A stretch of 64,000 nucleotides of DNA from Thermoplasmata archaeon (lineage in GTDB: Archaea; Thermoplasmatota; Thermoplasmata; Thermoplasmatales; GCA-001856825), in NCBI GenBank assembly GCA_021792255.1, contig JAJYUZ010000003.1:201405-265404 (forward strand). The letters run 5' to 3'. Under the pieces are notes generated by a model. That model was not told the DNA's origin. It worked only from the letters and a program-made list of their open reading frames with translations, and made no database searches. This document shows, piece by piece, positions 16,038 through 25,634 of the stretch; position 1 is the first letter of the stretch, and each line of letters starts with the position of its first letter. Both the position numbers and the translations under genes were made by a program.

Positions 16038-16658
16038 ATGGAAATTGATAGGCTGATAGTTGGACCTTTGCGAACCAACTGTTACATACTTAGCGAAGGA
16101 AGAGACTGTATCGTGATAGATCCAGGAGGAGATCACGACATTATTATAGGACATCTGCAGAAGAAGAATCTTACGCCTACAAAGATACTTGCAACCCACG
16201 GACACTTTGATCACATTCTATCAGTTTCTGCAATCAAGTTGAAATTTGACATACCTTTTTTTGTTTCCAAAAAGGATGAGCCAATCATAGAAGGATTTAG
16301 GAAGTTCGTCAAGACTTATTTCGGTATGGATCCTGGAGATCCTCCAGTCCCAGACAAGGATATCAACAACGAAGATATCTTTAGGATTGGCAGCAAGTCC
16401 CTAAAGGCCGTTGAGAACCCTGGCCATACGCCTGGAAGCCATTCGTTTATGGTAGATAACGCAATGTTTTCAGGAGACTTCGTTTTCAATGGATCTATAG
16501 GCAGAACCGATTTTGGAGGTTCGTACAGTGAAATGTCGAACAGTATCCGAAGCCTTAAGAAACTAGAGGGCGACGTGAACATCTATCCGGGCCATGGAGA
16601 GTTTACCACATTAGAGGACGAAAAAAATAATAATCCGTTTTTCAAGGAAATATTCTGA
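16038..16658 (+). CDS. Metallo-beta-lactamase-fold hydrolase, glyoxalase II-like
   Basis: A 206-residue MBL-fold protein. The metal site motif is THGHFDHILSV (about residues 54-64), followed by a histidine in NPGHTPGSHSFMV, an aspartate in MFSGDFVFNGSIGRTDF and the last histidine in IYPGHGEFTTLEDE. These match the hydroxyacylglutathione hydrolase-like (GloB) subgroup, but archaea lack glutathione, so the thioester or other substrate is unknown. The frame is open to 15960, yet the conserved N-terminus (MEIDRLIVGPLRTNCYI) begins at ATG 16038, which I take as the start. Confidence 0.85.
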   Translation: MEIDRLIVGPLRTNCYILSEGRDCIVIDPGGDHDIIIGHLQKKNLTPTKILATHGHFDHILSVSAIKLKFDIPFFVSKKDEPIIEGFRKFVKTYFGMDPGDPPVPDKDINNEDIFRIGSKSLKAVENPGHTPGSHSFMVDNAMFSGDFVFNGSIGRTDFGGSYSEMSNSIRSLKKLEGDVNIYPGHGEFTTLEDEKNNNPFFKEIF

Positions 16659-16704
16659 TCTTCAACGGTCGCAGAAGCTTTGAAGGTTGATTTCCACGAC
16701 GTAA

Positions 16705-16971
16705 TCACCGTAACAGATCTGCGACACTAATCGATTTTTTGTCTTTTAGGATAACAACGGTGTCATCATACTCAGAGTCTATAGCCATATTTCTCCCCTT
16801 TCCCGTGACGATGAGAAAGAAAGATTTCTTTTCCTTCCCACCGAGTACTACTCTGAACTTGTTCGAAATTTTACCCCCAGATTCGTAACCATAAACGACA
16901 AATTCCCCAGAATCGAGGTAAACTCTTTTTTCTGTGATCCCTTTCTTTGTCACAGTTTCGTATTCTTCCAT
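16705..16971 (-). CDS. Small hypothetical protein
   Basis: An 88-residue, beta-rich protein I cannot assign. It begins MEEYETVTKKGITEKRVYL, has a glycine/lysine-rich middle (VVLGGKEKKSFFLIVTGKGRN) and ends ISVADLLR. No cysteine clusters or membrane spans. It is convergent with the MBL hydrolase gene and divergent from the CDGSH gene. Confidence 0.55.
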   Translation of the reverse strand: MEEYETVTKKGITEKRVYLDSGEFVVYGYESGGKISNKFRVVLGGKEKKSFFLIVTGKGRNMAIDSEYDDTVVILKDKKSISVADLLR

Positions 16972-17045
16972 AGAGAGAATAGGAACCTAGAGTTATAATA
17001 GTGTTCTTGATAAAAATTAAGATTTCTAATTACTTGGGGCAACAA

Positions 17046-17056
17046 AATTTTTTTAT
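17046..17056 (+). promoter_or_regulatory. TATA box for the CDGSH protein gene
   Basis: A TTTTTTTATGG stretch about 22-32 bases before the ATG at 17078, consistent with a leaderless mRNA. Confidence 0.45.
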
Positions 17057-17077
17057 GGAAGTTTCATTGTTACAATT

Positions 17078-17341
17078 ATGAGAATTGTAACTCACGAAAG
17101 ATCCGGACCGTACAAAATGAAAGTGAGAGACTTACCCGGAGCAGAAAAGCTTGACCCTAATTCAAAGCTACTAGATCTCCCACTAGAATTTTGTGGATGC
17201 GGACTTTCCCGCGATAAACCGTTTTGTGACGATAGTCACAGAATAACTAGAGATGAAGAACCCGGCAAAATATATGTCTATAGTGAAAGCAAAGAAAGAA
17301 TAATCTCTGGTAAATTTTATAGGTCGGAAGACAAAATCTGA
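17078..17341 (+). CDS. CDGSH-type iron-sulfur protein
   Basis: An 87-residue protein with one CDGSH domain, the mitoNEET fold that holds a [2Fe-2S] cluster with three cysteines and one histidine. The motif CGCGLSRDKPFCDDSH (about residues 40-55) supplies all four ligands, with Asp-Asp replacing the usual Asp-Gly. Prokaryotic single-domain CDGSH proteins are thought to act in iron, redox or cluster transfer; no partner is indicated here. It stands alone before the pirin gene. Confidence 0.9.
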   Translation: MRIVTHERSGPYKMKVRDLPGAEKLDPNSKLLDLPLEFCGCGLSRDKPFCDDSHRITRDEEPGKIYVYSESKERIISGKFYRSEDKI

Positions 17342-17388
17342 ACGATTCTCTTTCGATGTAAGTTAGCCCTTTTTCTTCCATACTAAGT

Positions 17389-17403
17389 ATTTTTTATATA
17401 CTT
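17389..17403 (+). promoter_or_regulatory. TATA box for the pirin gene
   Basis: TTTTTTATATACTTA, about 18-32 bases before the ATG at 17421, the best-formed TATA element in this part of the window. Confidence 0.55.
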
Positions 17404-17420
17404 AAGTCTCATTTAGTATT

Positions 17421-18314
17421 ATGAACAGTAATTTAGGAAACAATAATGGCTTAGTGGCCCCTATCCTCATTCTCAAAGGAAAAGAGGTTCGAGATGGCGC
17501 GGGAGTAAAGTTGTCGAGACTGTTTGGCTCCCCCAGAACTTATGAATTCACGGATCCTTTCCTTCTTTTGGACTATTTTGGTTCGGATCGGCCTGAAGAC
17601 TACTTGAATGGATTTCCCTGGCACCCTCATAGAGGAATAGAAACACTGACTTATTTGCTCAAGGGGAAGGTGGAACACGAAGACAGTATGGGAAACAAGG
17701 GAGTGATCCATCCCGGCGAGATCCAATGGATGACTGCCGGGAGTGGAATATTTCACCAAGAAATGCCCAGTTCCTTTGGGCAAAATAATGATATGCTTGG
17801 ATTCCAGCTCTGGATTAATCTTAGGAAGAACGACAAATTTGCAAAACCTACCTATAGGAGCATAGACGTGAATCATCTAAACAAGATACAATCAGAGAAA
17901 AAGGAAATAAAGGTAATATCGGGAAGCATCTTGGGTGCAGACAACCCATCTATGGAAAAGCACAGTCTAGACGTGAGCTATTTTGATGTATCCTCCAATG
18001 GTGGAATTCTTGAAATATCAAAGCAAGAAGGGTTCACATCTATGGTCATCCCGCTAGAAGGTAATTTAACTGCAAACGGTGCATCATTAAACAAGCTAGA
18101 AGTGGCTGTTTTCGGAACTAATGAGGGAATCATCAAGATAGAGGGCAAACAGAGGCATCGCTATATTTACATTTCGGGAAGAAGGACAAATGATAAGATA
18201 AGTTGGTACGGGCCAATAGTGATGAACGAGTGGAACCAAATAGAGGATTCTTTTAGAGAGCTTCAGAATGGCACCTTCATAAAAGATAAGAGTCCGAACT
18301 TTAGCTCATTCTGA
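17421..18314 (+). CDS. Pirin family protein
   Basis: A bicupin of 297 residues. The pirin signature is clear: DPFLLLDYFGSDRPEDYLNGFPWHPHRGIETLTYLLKGKVEHEDSMGN is read from about residue 43 on, with the metal-binding His pair in FPWHPHRG and His in GSGIFHQEMP (about 113-122). Pirins bind iron; some have quercetinase activity, others act as redox-sensing partners. The second cupin, with ASLNKLEVAVFG near 230, is less conserved, as usual. Downstream genes appear separately promoted. Confidence 0.9.
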   Translation: MNSNLGNNNGLVAPILILKGKEVRDGAGVKLSRLFGSPRTYEFTDPFLLLDYFGSDRPEDYLNGFPWHPHRGIETLTYLLKGKVEHEDSMGNKGVIHPGEIQWMTAGSGIFHQEMPSSFGQNNDMLGFQLWINLRKNDKFAKPTYRSIDVNHLNKIQSEKKEIKVISGSILGADNPSMEKHSLDVSYFDVSSNGGILEISKQEGFTSMVIPLEGNLTANGASLNKLEVAVFGTNEGIIKIEGKQRHRYIYISGRRTNDKISWYGPIVMNEWNQIEDSFRELQNGTFIKDKSPNFSSF

Positions 18315-18378
18315 ATTGAAAGGCATGTAGTTACCAGTGTAAGATAAGTCATATTTAGTCCATCGTTATCAATTCGCA

Positions 18379-19302
18379 ATGAAACTCCTCGTTCCGTTCA
18401 AACTGGATGAAAAGTACAGGAAATTAGGAATTGAAATTCTCGGAAAAGAAAATATCATTTGGTTTCCTGAGACGGGAGACGCAGAGATCATTCTGATAAA
18501 GGACAACGATTTTCCAAGGGACAGGAATTTCAAATTCATACAAACAATAAGCGCTGGAACAGATCATATAGACATGAGTGGTGTATCTGAAGGAACCATA
18601 ATAGCTAGCAATGCTACTGCATATTCTATATCGGTTGCCGAGCATGCCTTCGCCTTATTGCTAGAGAGGTCGAAGAGGATTTCTGTGTTTAACGATGAGA
18701 CAAAGAGAGGACTCTATGCTCCAAAACCGACGAAACTTCTCTATGGGAAGACCATCGGAATAATCGGTTATGGGGGGATTGGTAGCAGAGCAGCCTCCAT
18801 AGCAAAATCGTTTGGCATGAAAGTAATAGCGGTCGGTAGAAGTTACAGAGACGGAAACTCTGATAAATTCCTCAGGATGGATGAACTCGATGTATTACTT
18901 CAAGAGTCAGACTTTATTCTAATTTCAATTCCGTTGACCAGTAAGACAGCCAGCCTCATAGGAGAGGTACAATTGAAAGCGGTGAAGAGAGATTGCACTA
19001 TCATCAATGTTGCACGACCAGAGATAGTCAGAAAAGAAGACCTACTAAAGTTCCTGGAAGATAATAAGGAGGCATCGTACCTGACTGATGTTTGGTGGGG
19101 AGAACCCAAGCTAGAAGTTTCTAATCACGAGAATATCGTGATAACTCCTCATGTCGCTGGCGGTTTATCAGGAGAAGTCATGGAGCACGCCTTCGGACAA
19201 GCATTTGAAAACATCAAGAGATTTATGGAAGGACAGGAACCGCACAACTTGGTTAATAGAAAAGAGAGCATTTTCGTTGGCAGACAAAAAATTGGAGTTT
19301 AG
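18379..19302 (+). CDS. D-2-hydroxyacid dehydrogenase
   Basis: NAD(P)-dependent oxidoreductase of 307 residues in the D-isomer 2-hydroxyacid dehydrogenase family. The nucleotide-binding loop is IGIIGYGGIGSRAASIAKSFG (about residues 127-147), a catalytic Arg lies in INVARPEIVRKEDLL and the catalytic His in ITPHVAGGLSGEV (about 255-267). The N-terminal substrate domain carries the family's SAGTDHIDMSGV. Glyoxylate, hydroxypyruvate, phosphoglycerate or other 2-oxo acids are all possible substrates. The C-terminal regulatory domain of SerA is absent. Confidence 0.88.
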   Translation: MKLLVPFKLDEKYRKLGIEILGKENIIWFPETGDAEIILIKDNDFPRDRNFKFIQTISAGTDHIDMSGVSEGTIIASNATAYSISVAEHAFALLLERSKRISVFNDETKRGLYAPKPTKLLYGKTIGIIGYGGIGSRAASIAKSFGMKVIAVGRSYRDGNSDKFLRMDELDVLLQESDFILISIPLTSKTASLIGEVQLKAVKRDCTIINVARPEIVRKEDLLKFLEDNKEASYLTDVWWGEPKLEVSNHENIVITPHVAGGLSGEVMEHAFGQAFENIKRFMEGQEPHNLVNRKESIFVGRQKIGV

Positions 19303-19381
19303 ATATCAATTCGATAATTTTAGGAAAAGATATCGTATCCCGATAAGAGAAAATCCTTTAAGTCCGTCGAACTGAAGAATT

Positions 19382-20026
19382 ATGTCTTCTGGAGATATAA
19401 CCAAAATCAAGAGGCACCCCGAACGAGCTCATTCTGAAAAAGAGACTCTTCTGGACATCCTTAACAATGGTTTTGCCTGTCAGGTGGCATTTCAAGTAGA
19501 TGGACAACCCTTTATAATTCCTATGACCTATTATAACAATTCTGAGTACATCTACATCCACGGAAGCCCTGTTGCGAGAATTTCCGATACACTTAGAAAC
19601 AAGACTCCAGTTGCCATATCCGTTCTAGAATTGAATGGGCTCGTGCTTGCAAAGGGACTCGCAGACAATTCAATGAACTACAGGTCGGCTATTGTCTTTG
19701 GGAAACCAGAAGAAGTCGTTGGAGACGAAGAAAAACTCTCCTTCTTCATAGAGTGGATAGAAAGACTCGTTCCAGGGAGGAAGGAAAATACTGAGCTGCC
19801 CAACAAGGATGAGCTGAGAGGTGTTTCTGTATTCAGGGTAAAGTTAGAGCAATTTTCTGTGAAAATAAGAACTGGAGGACCATCGGAAGTTAAACGAAAT
19901 CCTGAAATATGGTCGGGTGTGGTGCCCTTCTCAATAAAATTATCGAACCCAGAATTTGCTTCTGGGACTCAAATTCCTGACTACGTGAAGAGATTTATAG
20001 ACATTAGAAACGGAGAAAAGAAGTAG
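19382..20026 (+). CDS. FMN-binding pyridoxamine 5'-phosphate oxidase-related protein
   Basis: A 214-residue split-barrel flavin protein. The typical opening of the nimA/PPOX-like subgroup is present (VAFQVDGQPFIIPMTYYNNSEYIYIHGSP, about residues 38-66), followed by VAISVLELNGLVLAK and a short-motif region with SAIVFGKPEEV near residue 102. Proteins of this subgroup bind FMN or F420; the substrate is unknown. TATA-like sequence is weak, but the ATG is preceded by a short AT-rich leader. Confidence 0.82.
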   Translation: MSSGDITKIKRHPERAHSEKETLLDILNNGFACQVAFQVDGQPFIIPMTYYNNSEYIYIHGSPVARISDTLRNKTPVAISVLELNGLVLAKGLADNSMNYRSAIVFGKPEEVVGDEEKLSFFIEWIERLVPGRKENTELPNKDELRGVSVFRVKLEQFSVKIRTGGPSEVKRNPEIWSGVVPFSIKLSNPEFASGTQIPDYVKRFIDIRNGEKK

Positions 20027-20126
20027 AAAATACAATTTAAAAGGAATTTAGAGAACTCTAATCCGTAGTACGATCAGGAATAGTCTAGGTTTAATTTACC
20101 TAGTTTCATTTGGTTTCTTCGCAAGC

Positions 20127-21971
20127 TCATTTTCGTTCTTTCAGCCACTTGAAAATCTCTTCATAGAACTGTTCTATGTGCTTTCTTTCCTTAAACCCGT
20201 GTCCTTCCCTCGGATATAATAGGAGTCTCACTTCCTTACCTTTGTCTTTTAGTGCTCTGTAGAATTGATAATATTGGCCAACTGGTACATAAGGGTCCTC
20301 TATGCCGTGTGCGAGCAGTACGGGAGTCTTAACTTTGTCTACGTACCATAGAGGTGAGAATTTTACGAACCGGTTGAATTTGTATGGATCCTCGTTGTAG
20401 TGTATACTGTCCCACTTTGGAAGATTGCTTACTCCGTGGAAGCTAATCCAGTCTGATATGCCAAAGAGCGAAACTGACCCCTTGAAAATGTCAGTCTGGG
20501 TAATGGCCCATGCGGAGATGTATCCGCCGTACGAACCACCAGTAATGAAGACATTCTTCCTATCTACCCCTTTGTTCTTGACTAGATATTCTATTCCTGA
20601 AAGGATGTCCTGCAGATCCATTCCCCCCATATCACCTAGGTTCTTTTCTGCAAACTTCCTCCCTTTTCCAACGCTCCCCCTGTAGTTCGGTAGAAATACG
20701 GAATAGCCATGCGAGATGAACAGAGTTGGGTTTCCGATGAATGAGTCTGTCGATGAACCTGTCGGACCTCCATGGACTATCACCATGAGTGGGGAATTCT
20801 TTCCCGCCGGTCTGTAAATGCCCGATATTTCTAATCCATCCTTGGACTTCCAGGTGATTCTTTCGGAATCGTAACTTTTGCAGTTCTCAAGCTGTTTGTT
20901 TATACTTGTTATTACCTTTTCCTTCCTAGTAGATAGATCAATAAGGAATACTTCATCAGGTTGGTTTGCACTTTCGAACGATAGAGCTGCCTTGTCATTA
21001 GAGATAGAAAATGAGGGAGACCACGGTTTATATACCGATCCATATTTTGACCAATTAGTTCTTTTCTTGTTCCCTGAGAACGTGGAAATTGAGAACGTGC
21101 CGTCCCTGTTGGAGAGTACGTAGAACTCTTTTTCATTAATCCACTGCATTTCTGAATAACTCTCTTCTTCTCCCTCTGTGAGATTCTTCGACTTGAGGGT
21201 CTTTAGATCTATTTCGACTATATCTCCCGAGTTTACTCCCCTATCGCTCCAAAGTGACTCAAGGAGGACAAGTTTCCTGTTGTTCGGAGATAGTCTCGGC
21301 TTGGCGACCTGTCTATCCTTTATTGAATAAATTTTCTTGACTCTTCCGTCTCTCAGATCAATTAAGGAAACTGCGGATTCGTACCATGACCATTCGAAAG
21401 GAAGGGAAGAGGTGATCGCACCGATCAGACCGTTATTGACGTCAAACTCCCAAACTTGGATTCCTTCAGTGATCCGGCGAAAACCAGATGCTGTATCGTA
21501 CTGCCATAGCGAATCAAATCTTGGGTCCTCTTCGAAGAAGTATCCATCATCTCCCTTGTCTTTCTCTTCTTTCAGTTGATCCTTGTCCTTTATGAGAAGG
21601 ACTAGGGAATCGTTATCGACCCAGTGCAGAGCATCCGCGGCGCCTTCCACGACAACTTCTTGCCCTGAATTTTTTTCTAAATCATAAATGAACAATCGGT
21701 ATTCTTCTTCCTTCTTCGATAAGTACGCGAGCTTTCCGCCAGATTTGTTCAACTTCGGAGAATAGTTATTCCACTTTTCGTGTGAGAATAACTTTTGTTT
21801 ACCATCTTTTACCGTAATTACAGCAACATCTGATCCAAATTCTTCTTTGAAATTCTTGTAAACTCCTGCGACAGTAAATGCGATTCGTGAACCGTCCTTA
21901 CTAAAATCTAAGTCAGATGCATACTTTGAATTCAGATAATTGTTTATGTTGTGGTCGTGAAGCCTTACCAT
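20127..21971 (-). CDS. S9-family serine peptidase (acylaminoacyl-peptidase-like)
   Basis: A cytoplasmic prolyl-oligopeptidase-type enzyme of about 614 residues: an N-terminal beta-propeller (WD40-like PD repeats such as SPKLNKSGGKLAYLS) and a C-terminal alpha/beta hydrolase. The triad is visible: Ser in FITGGSYGGYISAW, Asp in AHGIEDPYVP and His in YPREGHGF. The oxyanion region VIVHGGPTGSSTDSF precedes it. The ATG at 21971 has a GGGAG site just upstream and starts the conserved N-terminus, so I prefer it to the ATG at 22001. It probably trims peptides for amino acid use. Confidence 0.92.
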   Translation of the reverse strand: MVRLHDHNINNYLNSKYASDLDFSKDGSRIAFTVAGVYKNFKEEFGSDVAVITVKDGKQKLFSHEKWNNYSPKLNKSGGKLAYLSKKEEEYRLFIYDLEKNSGQEVVVEGAADALHWVDNDSLVLLIKDKDQLKEEKDKGDDGYFFEEDPRFDSLWQYDTASGFRRITEGIQVWEFDVNNGLIGAITSSLPFEWSWYESAVSLIDLRDGRVKKIYSIKDRQVAKPRLSPNNRKLVLLESLWSDRGVNSGDIVEIDLKTLKSKNLTEGEEESYSEMQWINEKEFYVLSNRDGTFSISTFSGNKKRTNWSKYGSVYKPWSPSFSISNDKAALSFESANQPDEVFLIDLSTRKEKVITSINKQLENCKSYDSERITWKSKDGLEISGIYRPAGKNSPLMVIVHGGPTGSSTDSFIGNPTLFISHGYSVFLPNYRGSVGKGRKFAEKNLGDMGGMDLQDILSGIEYLVKNKGVDRKNVFITGGSYGGYISAWAITQTDIFKGSVSLFGISDWISFHGVSNLPKWDSIHYNEDPYKFNRFVKFSPLWYVDKVKTPVLLAHGIEDPYVPVGQYYQFYRALKDKGKEVRLLLYPREGHGFKERKHIEQFYEEIFKWLKERK

Positions 21972-22104
21972 AGTACTCCCTTGTATTTTGAAAACGCGCA
22001 TGTCATAATAAAATTTGTCAAAACTTGGTTTTAATTATACTTGATTGTCTTATGACTTATAAAAGAGTTCGACCGTGGAGCTACTCTGTAATTGGAAATG
22101 ATTT

Positions 22105-23274
22105 TCAGGTTGAATTGAAATCTCTGGCTACGTCTTCTCTGAATTTTCTGTCCTCAGTAAACTCTTTTGCCGTTTGGCTCAGCACAGTTATTATTGTAAA
22201 TAGAGACTCTTTCGCCCTCTTGGTCTTTGCAGCTTCTAGCGACTGTCTAGAGTGCCAAGGCGTGCCTTCCGGTGCAATTTGGAAGCCCACTTCCAACGCG
22301 GGAACGACCTGCGAGACGTTGGCAAAATCAGTGGACCCCTTGGGCAACTCGGAGAACGTCTCTTCAAGAGTTAGACAGTCTATGCCTTCCTCAATGAGAT
22401 TTTTTCTTATTATATTTGAGAGCGTTCTGTTGATCTTTGTAGTCGAAAACAGGGGACCAATTTTCTTGATAGAATAATTCGTTTCGGTCGCAATTGCACA
22501 TCCTTTCACGATCTTCTTGAACCTTTCGACGAGTTCATCGTGATAGACTAAGTCTGAGGTCCTTATACCATAGGTTATAACGGATTTTTCTGGGGTGACA
22601 TTTGAAGCGGTCCCTCCATCCTTAATTATACCGTGCATTACAAAATTTGCATCTCTTCTAACGTGCTGTCGCATCATGTTGACTGCATTGTAGGTGAGTA
22701 CCGCTGCGTCAAGGGCACTTCTTCCTTCGTTCGGACTTGCCGCTTCATGTGCCGCTTTCCCCCTGAATGTGACCTCAAAGTCTTGAACTGCAAGGGACTG
22801 GTCTCCCACGCTCCATCTATCTCCGGGATGTGAACCTAGGACCAGATCTATATTTCTAAAAGCCCCTCTGTCGGCCATGAGAATCTTGGATCCTGCCCAT
22901 TCTCCCGAACCTTCTTCGTCTGGGGTACCTATCACGGAAATCGTTCCGTTGGTTATTTTTTCGGATGCCTTAATGGCAGAGAAGACAGCCGAAGACGCGA
23001 TCAGGTTGTGACCACAAGCGTGTCCAATGCCAGGGAGGGCGTCGTACTCTGCTAAGAAGGCAATAGATGGTCTACCATTGCCAATCTGTTTCTCTGCCTT
23101 GAATGCTGTAGGAATGTCCATGAATCTGTCCTTGATCGTAAAACCGTGTGTTCTTAGTACATTAATTAGAAGCTTAGATGATTCAAATTCTCTGCTTCCT
23201 ATTTCACTTAACTCGTGAATTCTAATGGCTATGTCCCAATAATCCGTATTTTCAGGTAAAAGATAACCTGACAT
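22105..23274 (-). CDS. M20-family amidohydrolase
   Basis: A 389-residue zinc amidohydrolase of the M20D group (IAA-amino acid hydrolase, AbgB-like). Metal-site motifs are in order: GIGHACGHNLIASSAV (about residues 77-92), the TPDEEGSGEWAGS glutamate pair (about 114-126), a histidine in VLGSHPGDRW and another near the C-terminus in GTPWHSRQSLEA. A dimerisation lid domain (FRGKAAHEAASPNEGRSALDA) lies in the middle. It likely cleaves N-acyl or N-aminobenzoyl amino acids or dipeptides. It is next to the S9 peptidase, a pairing that fits peptide catabolism. Confidence 0.9.
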   Translation of the reverse strand: MSGYLLPENTDYWDIAIRIHELSEIGSREFESSKLLINVLRTHGFTIKDRFMDIPTAFKAEKQIGNGRPSIAFLAEYDALPGIGHACGHNLIASSAVFSAIKASEKITNGTISVIGTPDEEGSGEWAGSKILMADRGAFRNIDLVLGSHPGDRWSVGDQSLAVQDFEVTFRGKAAHEAASPNEGRSALDAAVLTYNAVNMMRQHVRRDANFVMHGIIKDGGTASNVTPEKSVITYGIRTSDLVYHDELVERFKKIVKGCAIATETNYSIKKIGPLFSTTKINRTLSNIIRKNLIEEGIDCLTLEETFSELPKGSTDFANVSQVVPALEVGFQIAPEGTPWHSRQSLEAAKTKRAKESLFTIITVLSQTAKEFTEDRKFREDVARDFNST

Positions 23275-23323
23275 AGATTTGCATAAGAACTTAGGTAAAA
23301 AGACTTAGTTATTCTGAGACGAG

Positions 23324-24118
23324 TCAGATGTGATAGAAAGAAATAAAGTAAAGAATTGCAGAAAGGACTCCAAAGGCAATTATGATATATCCCTGAAAAA
23401 ATCTCAGCGAAGATTGAGGAGCTTTACTAATAACTCTTGAACCCAGAATTCCCCCAATCACAGCACCGATGACCAGCGGAGGAGCGAATAAGATGTTCAC
23501 GAATCCTGTATAGTAGAAGTGTATTGCCGTTCCTGCGATTGTGACGGGAAACATCGCTGCGATAATACTCGCAAATGCTATTTTCGGCGTGGATCTCTTT
23601 ATTGCAGTAAGATACGTTCCCATTATACCCCCTATACCAATGCCTATAAATCCCGACACCAGTCCAGCGATGAAAGAAAGAGCTCCGATATCTGGCGAGT
23701 GAGGAGGACTAACGTAGTGACCTTCAATCCCTCCCCTCGTCTGCGTGCGGGATGAGTATACTGAGAATAAACCGATGCAAATAACAATGATGCTGAAGAT
23801 CCCTTTGAAAGTGCTCGGGGATATGTAATTGGTTACCACCGATCCTGCTATCGTCCCTATGACCGCTGCGATTGCCATCACCTCGAACAATCTCATATCC
23901 ACAAGCCCTTTCCTCGTGTTTTGGATGAGCCCTGAGAGAGAGCTGAACACTATCGTTAGAAGGCTTAGGCCGGCTGCGTCCAGCGGACTGAGCTTGAACA
24001 CATAGATCAGGAAAATGACAATAATGACCCCACCACCTATACCTGCAATGTTCCCTATTACGCCAACAATCAAGGCAATTGCAAGCACTATTATGGCTGT
24101 AAGGAAGAGCACTGACAC
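23324..24118 (-). CDS. TauE/SafE family membrane exporter
   Basis: A 264-residue membrane protein with about eight hydrophobic spans and the duplicated family motif: GNIAGIGGGVIIVIFLIY in the first half and GLVSGFIGIGIGGIMGTYL in the second. Members export sulfite, sulfoacetate or similar small anions. Given a dissimilatory sulfite reductase operon about 4 kb away, sulfite or another sulfur oxyanion is an attractive substrate, but the two loci are separated by an ABC exporter and a secreted protein, so this is only a suggestion. Confidence 0.85.
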   Translation of the reverse strand: MSVLFLTAIIVLAIALIVGVIGNIAGIGGGVIIVIFLIYVFKLSPLDAAGLSLLTIVFSSLSGLIQNTRKGLVDMRLFEVMAIAAVIGTIAGSVVTNYISPSTFKGIFSIIVICIGLFSVYSSRTQTRGGIEGHYVSPPHSPDIGALSFIAGLVSGFIGIGIGGIMGTYLTAIKRSTPKIAFASIIAAMFPVTIAGTAIHFYYTGFVNILFAPPLVIGAVIGGILGSRVISKAPQSSLRFFQGYIIIAFGVLSAILYFISFYHI

Positions 24119-24212
24119 CTCAGGCGTTGCAGATATTTAAGAACGGTCTGCGCAGTCCAGGGGTTCAATTCATCCTTTCTGCCTCCCATCTTTCGCGTCA
24201 AATCGTCTGTGT

Positions 24213-25634
24213 TCATATAAACCCAGCTGCTACGAGCCTATTTATGATCTTACTTCCTACGGTCTTGCTGCTGATTAGTGCGATTGCTATTCCTCCCAAT
24301 ATGGCGGCGGCAAGCACCGTAATCGTTAAAGCAAGAAATTGCAACCCTAATTCTAGGAAGCCATAGGAGAGAGCGACGAAGAACCATGCCGGTGAAGCAG
24401 GGAGGAGTGTGGCCATCTGCCTCAAATTAAACTGACCGGGCATCATTAGGTCTTCCTTTATTTGAAATGGACTAAGGAAGGCCGATGTGTATACCACTAT
24501 CACGATAAGCGAGGGAATTTCCACCAATAACAGAAGACCAAAATTCAGAGCTTGCAGGTTACCCTGAACTGCAATGAGGAAATTGGACACAGCGAGTGGA
24601 GCAAGGAGTACGGTCATTGAGAGGGATTTGGCCGTTAATTTATCTCTCAAGTAGTGAGTTGGATCACGAGTCATGAAACCTAACCACAGTCTTTCGTTTC
24701 CAAGGACGCCCATCGTGAAAAACATGATGAAAATCACAGAGTAAATGGAAAGGACCATGATGGCTACTTCTGCCTCTTGCAATGGCAATTTTGTGATTGA
24801 GAATAGGTAATAATATACGGCAGCTAAGACCGCACTAACTATAATTCCATTTTTTAACTTGAATCTTGCTGATCGGTATGCCCCACCACCTCCGATAGAG
24901 TTCATTCTACCTGCTATTTCTACTGTGAAAAAATTCTCTGCATAAATTGCTTTTATTGGAGTCATCCCGCTAAATCTTCTTGTGTGCTTGACTTGGCCAG
25001 ATGTGTACCTCGTAAACGTCTTCATCAGATCAAGATCTACTCTTGAAAGTGATCTGAGTGCTAAGGGCACTGTGACTGCTGCAAGAACTACTGAAGACAC
25101 ATCTGCAAAAATGGGATGACCAGTATAAATCGCTGCAGGAGAAAGAGGAAATCCGAAGAAAACGGACAATGACCAAAGTGCAAGTAAAAGTGCCAGAAGA
25201 GCTCTCCACCAAGGTTTCAGCGAGTACGTTATGGGCCCCAACGAAGTCATTGCTAGGATTAGCCCAGTGATGTCAATAAGCGCATAAATGAATACGGGCT
25301 TTAAGTTTGAAAAAGAGTATCCCAATATATAAACGATTATCAGGCCAAAGCTAAGAAATTGCACTATAAAAAGCGAGACTGCAAGGTCCGATCTCTTTAC
25401 AGGGAGGGTGAACAGAAAATCTCTGTCTGATTTCAGAACTGCTATTCCGCCACTCAGAATGGGCAGTACTAGGAAGAACGCAAGAAATGCCGGTCCATAA
25501 ATTTCGAATACGTTACCAGAAGGACCAGTTTTAATTGATGTGTAAATCGAAAAGGCAAAAAGTACGATCATCAGAACCAGAAGTTGCTTAGAAAACCTGG
25601 ACATTATAACGAACTTTAGTAGCTTATAGAACAT
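24213..25634 (-). CDS. ABC transporter permease
   Basis: A 473-residue integral membrane protein with about 12 hydrophobic spans and no ATPase motif. It begins with [20 protein letters not shown], the ABC-2-like entry helix, and contains two similar halves. Its start overlaps the end of the ATP-binding gene by 11 bases, so the pair forms one exporter. The substrate is unknown: drug, lipid, polysaccharide and bacteriocin exporters all have this layout. Confidence 0.82.
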   Translation of the reverse strand: MFYKLLKFVIMSRFSKQLLVLMIVLFAFSIYTSIKTGPSGNVFEIYGPAFLAFFLVLPILSGGIAVLKSDRDFLFTLPVKRSDLAVSLFIVQFLSFGLIIVYILGYSFSNLKPVFIYALIDITGLILAMTSLGPITYSLKPWWRALLALLLALWSLSVFFGFPLSPAAIYTGHPIFADVSSVVLAAVTVPLALRSLSRVDLDLMKTFTRYTSGQVKHTRRFSGMTPIKAIYAENFFTVEIAGRMNSIGGGGAYRSARFKLKNGIIVSAVLAAVYYYLFSITKLPLQEAEVAIMVLSIYSVIFIMFFTMGVLGNERLWLGFMTRDPTHYLRDKLTAKSLSMTVLLAPLAVSNFLIAVQGNLQALNFGLLLLVEIPSLIVIVVYTSAFLSPFQIKEDLMMPGQFNLRQMATLLPASPAWFFVALSYGFLELGLQFLALTITVLAAAILGGIAIALISSKTVGSKIINRLVAAGFI

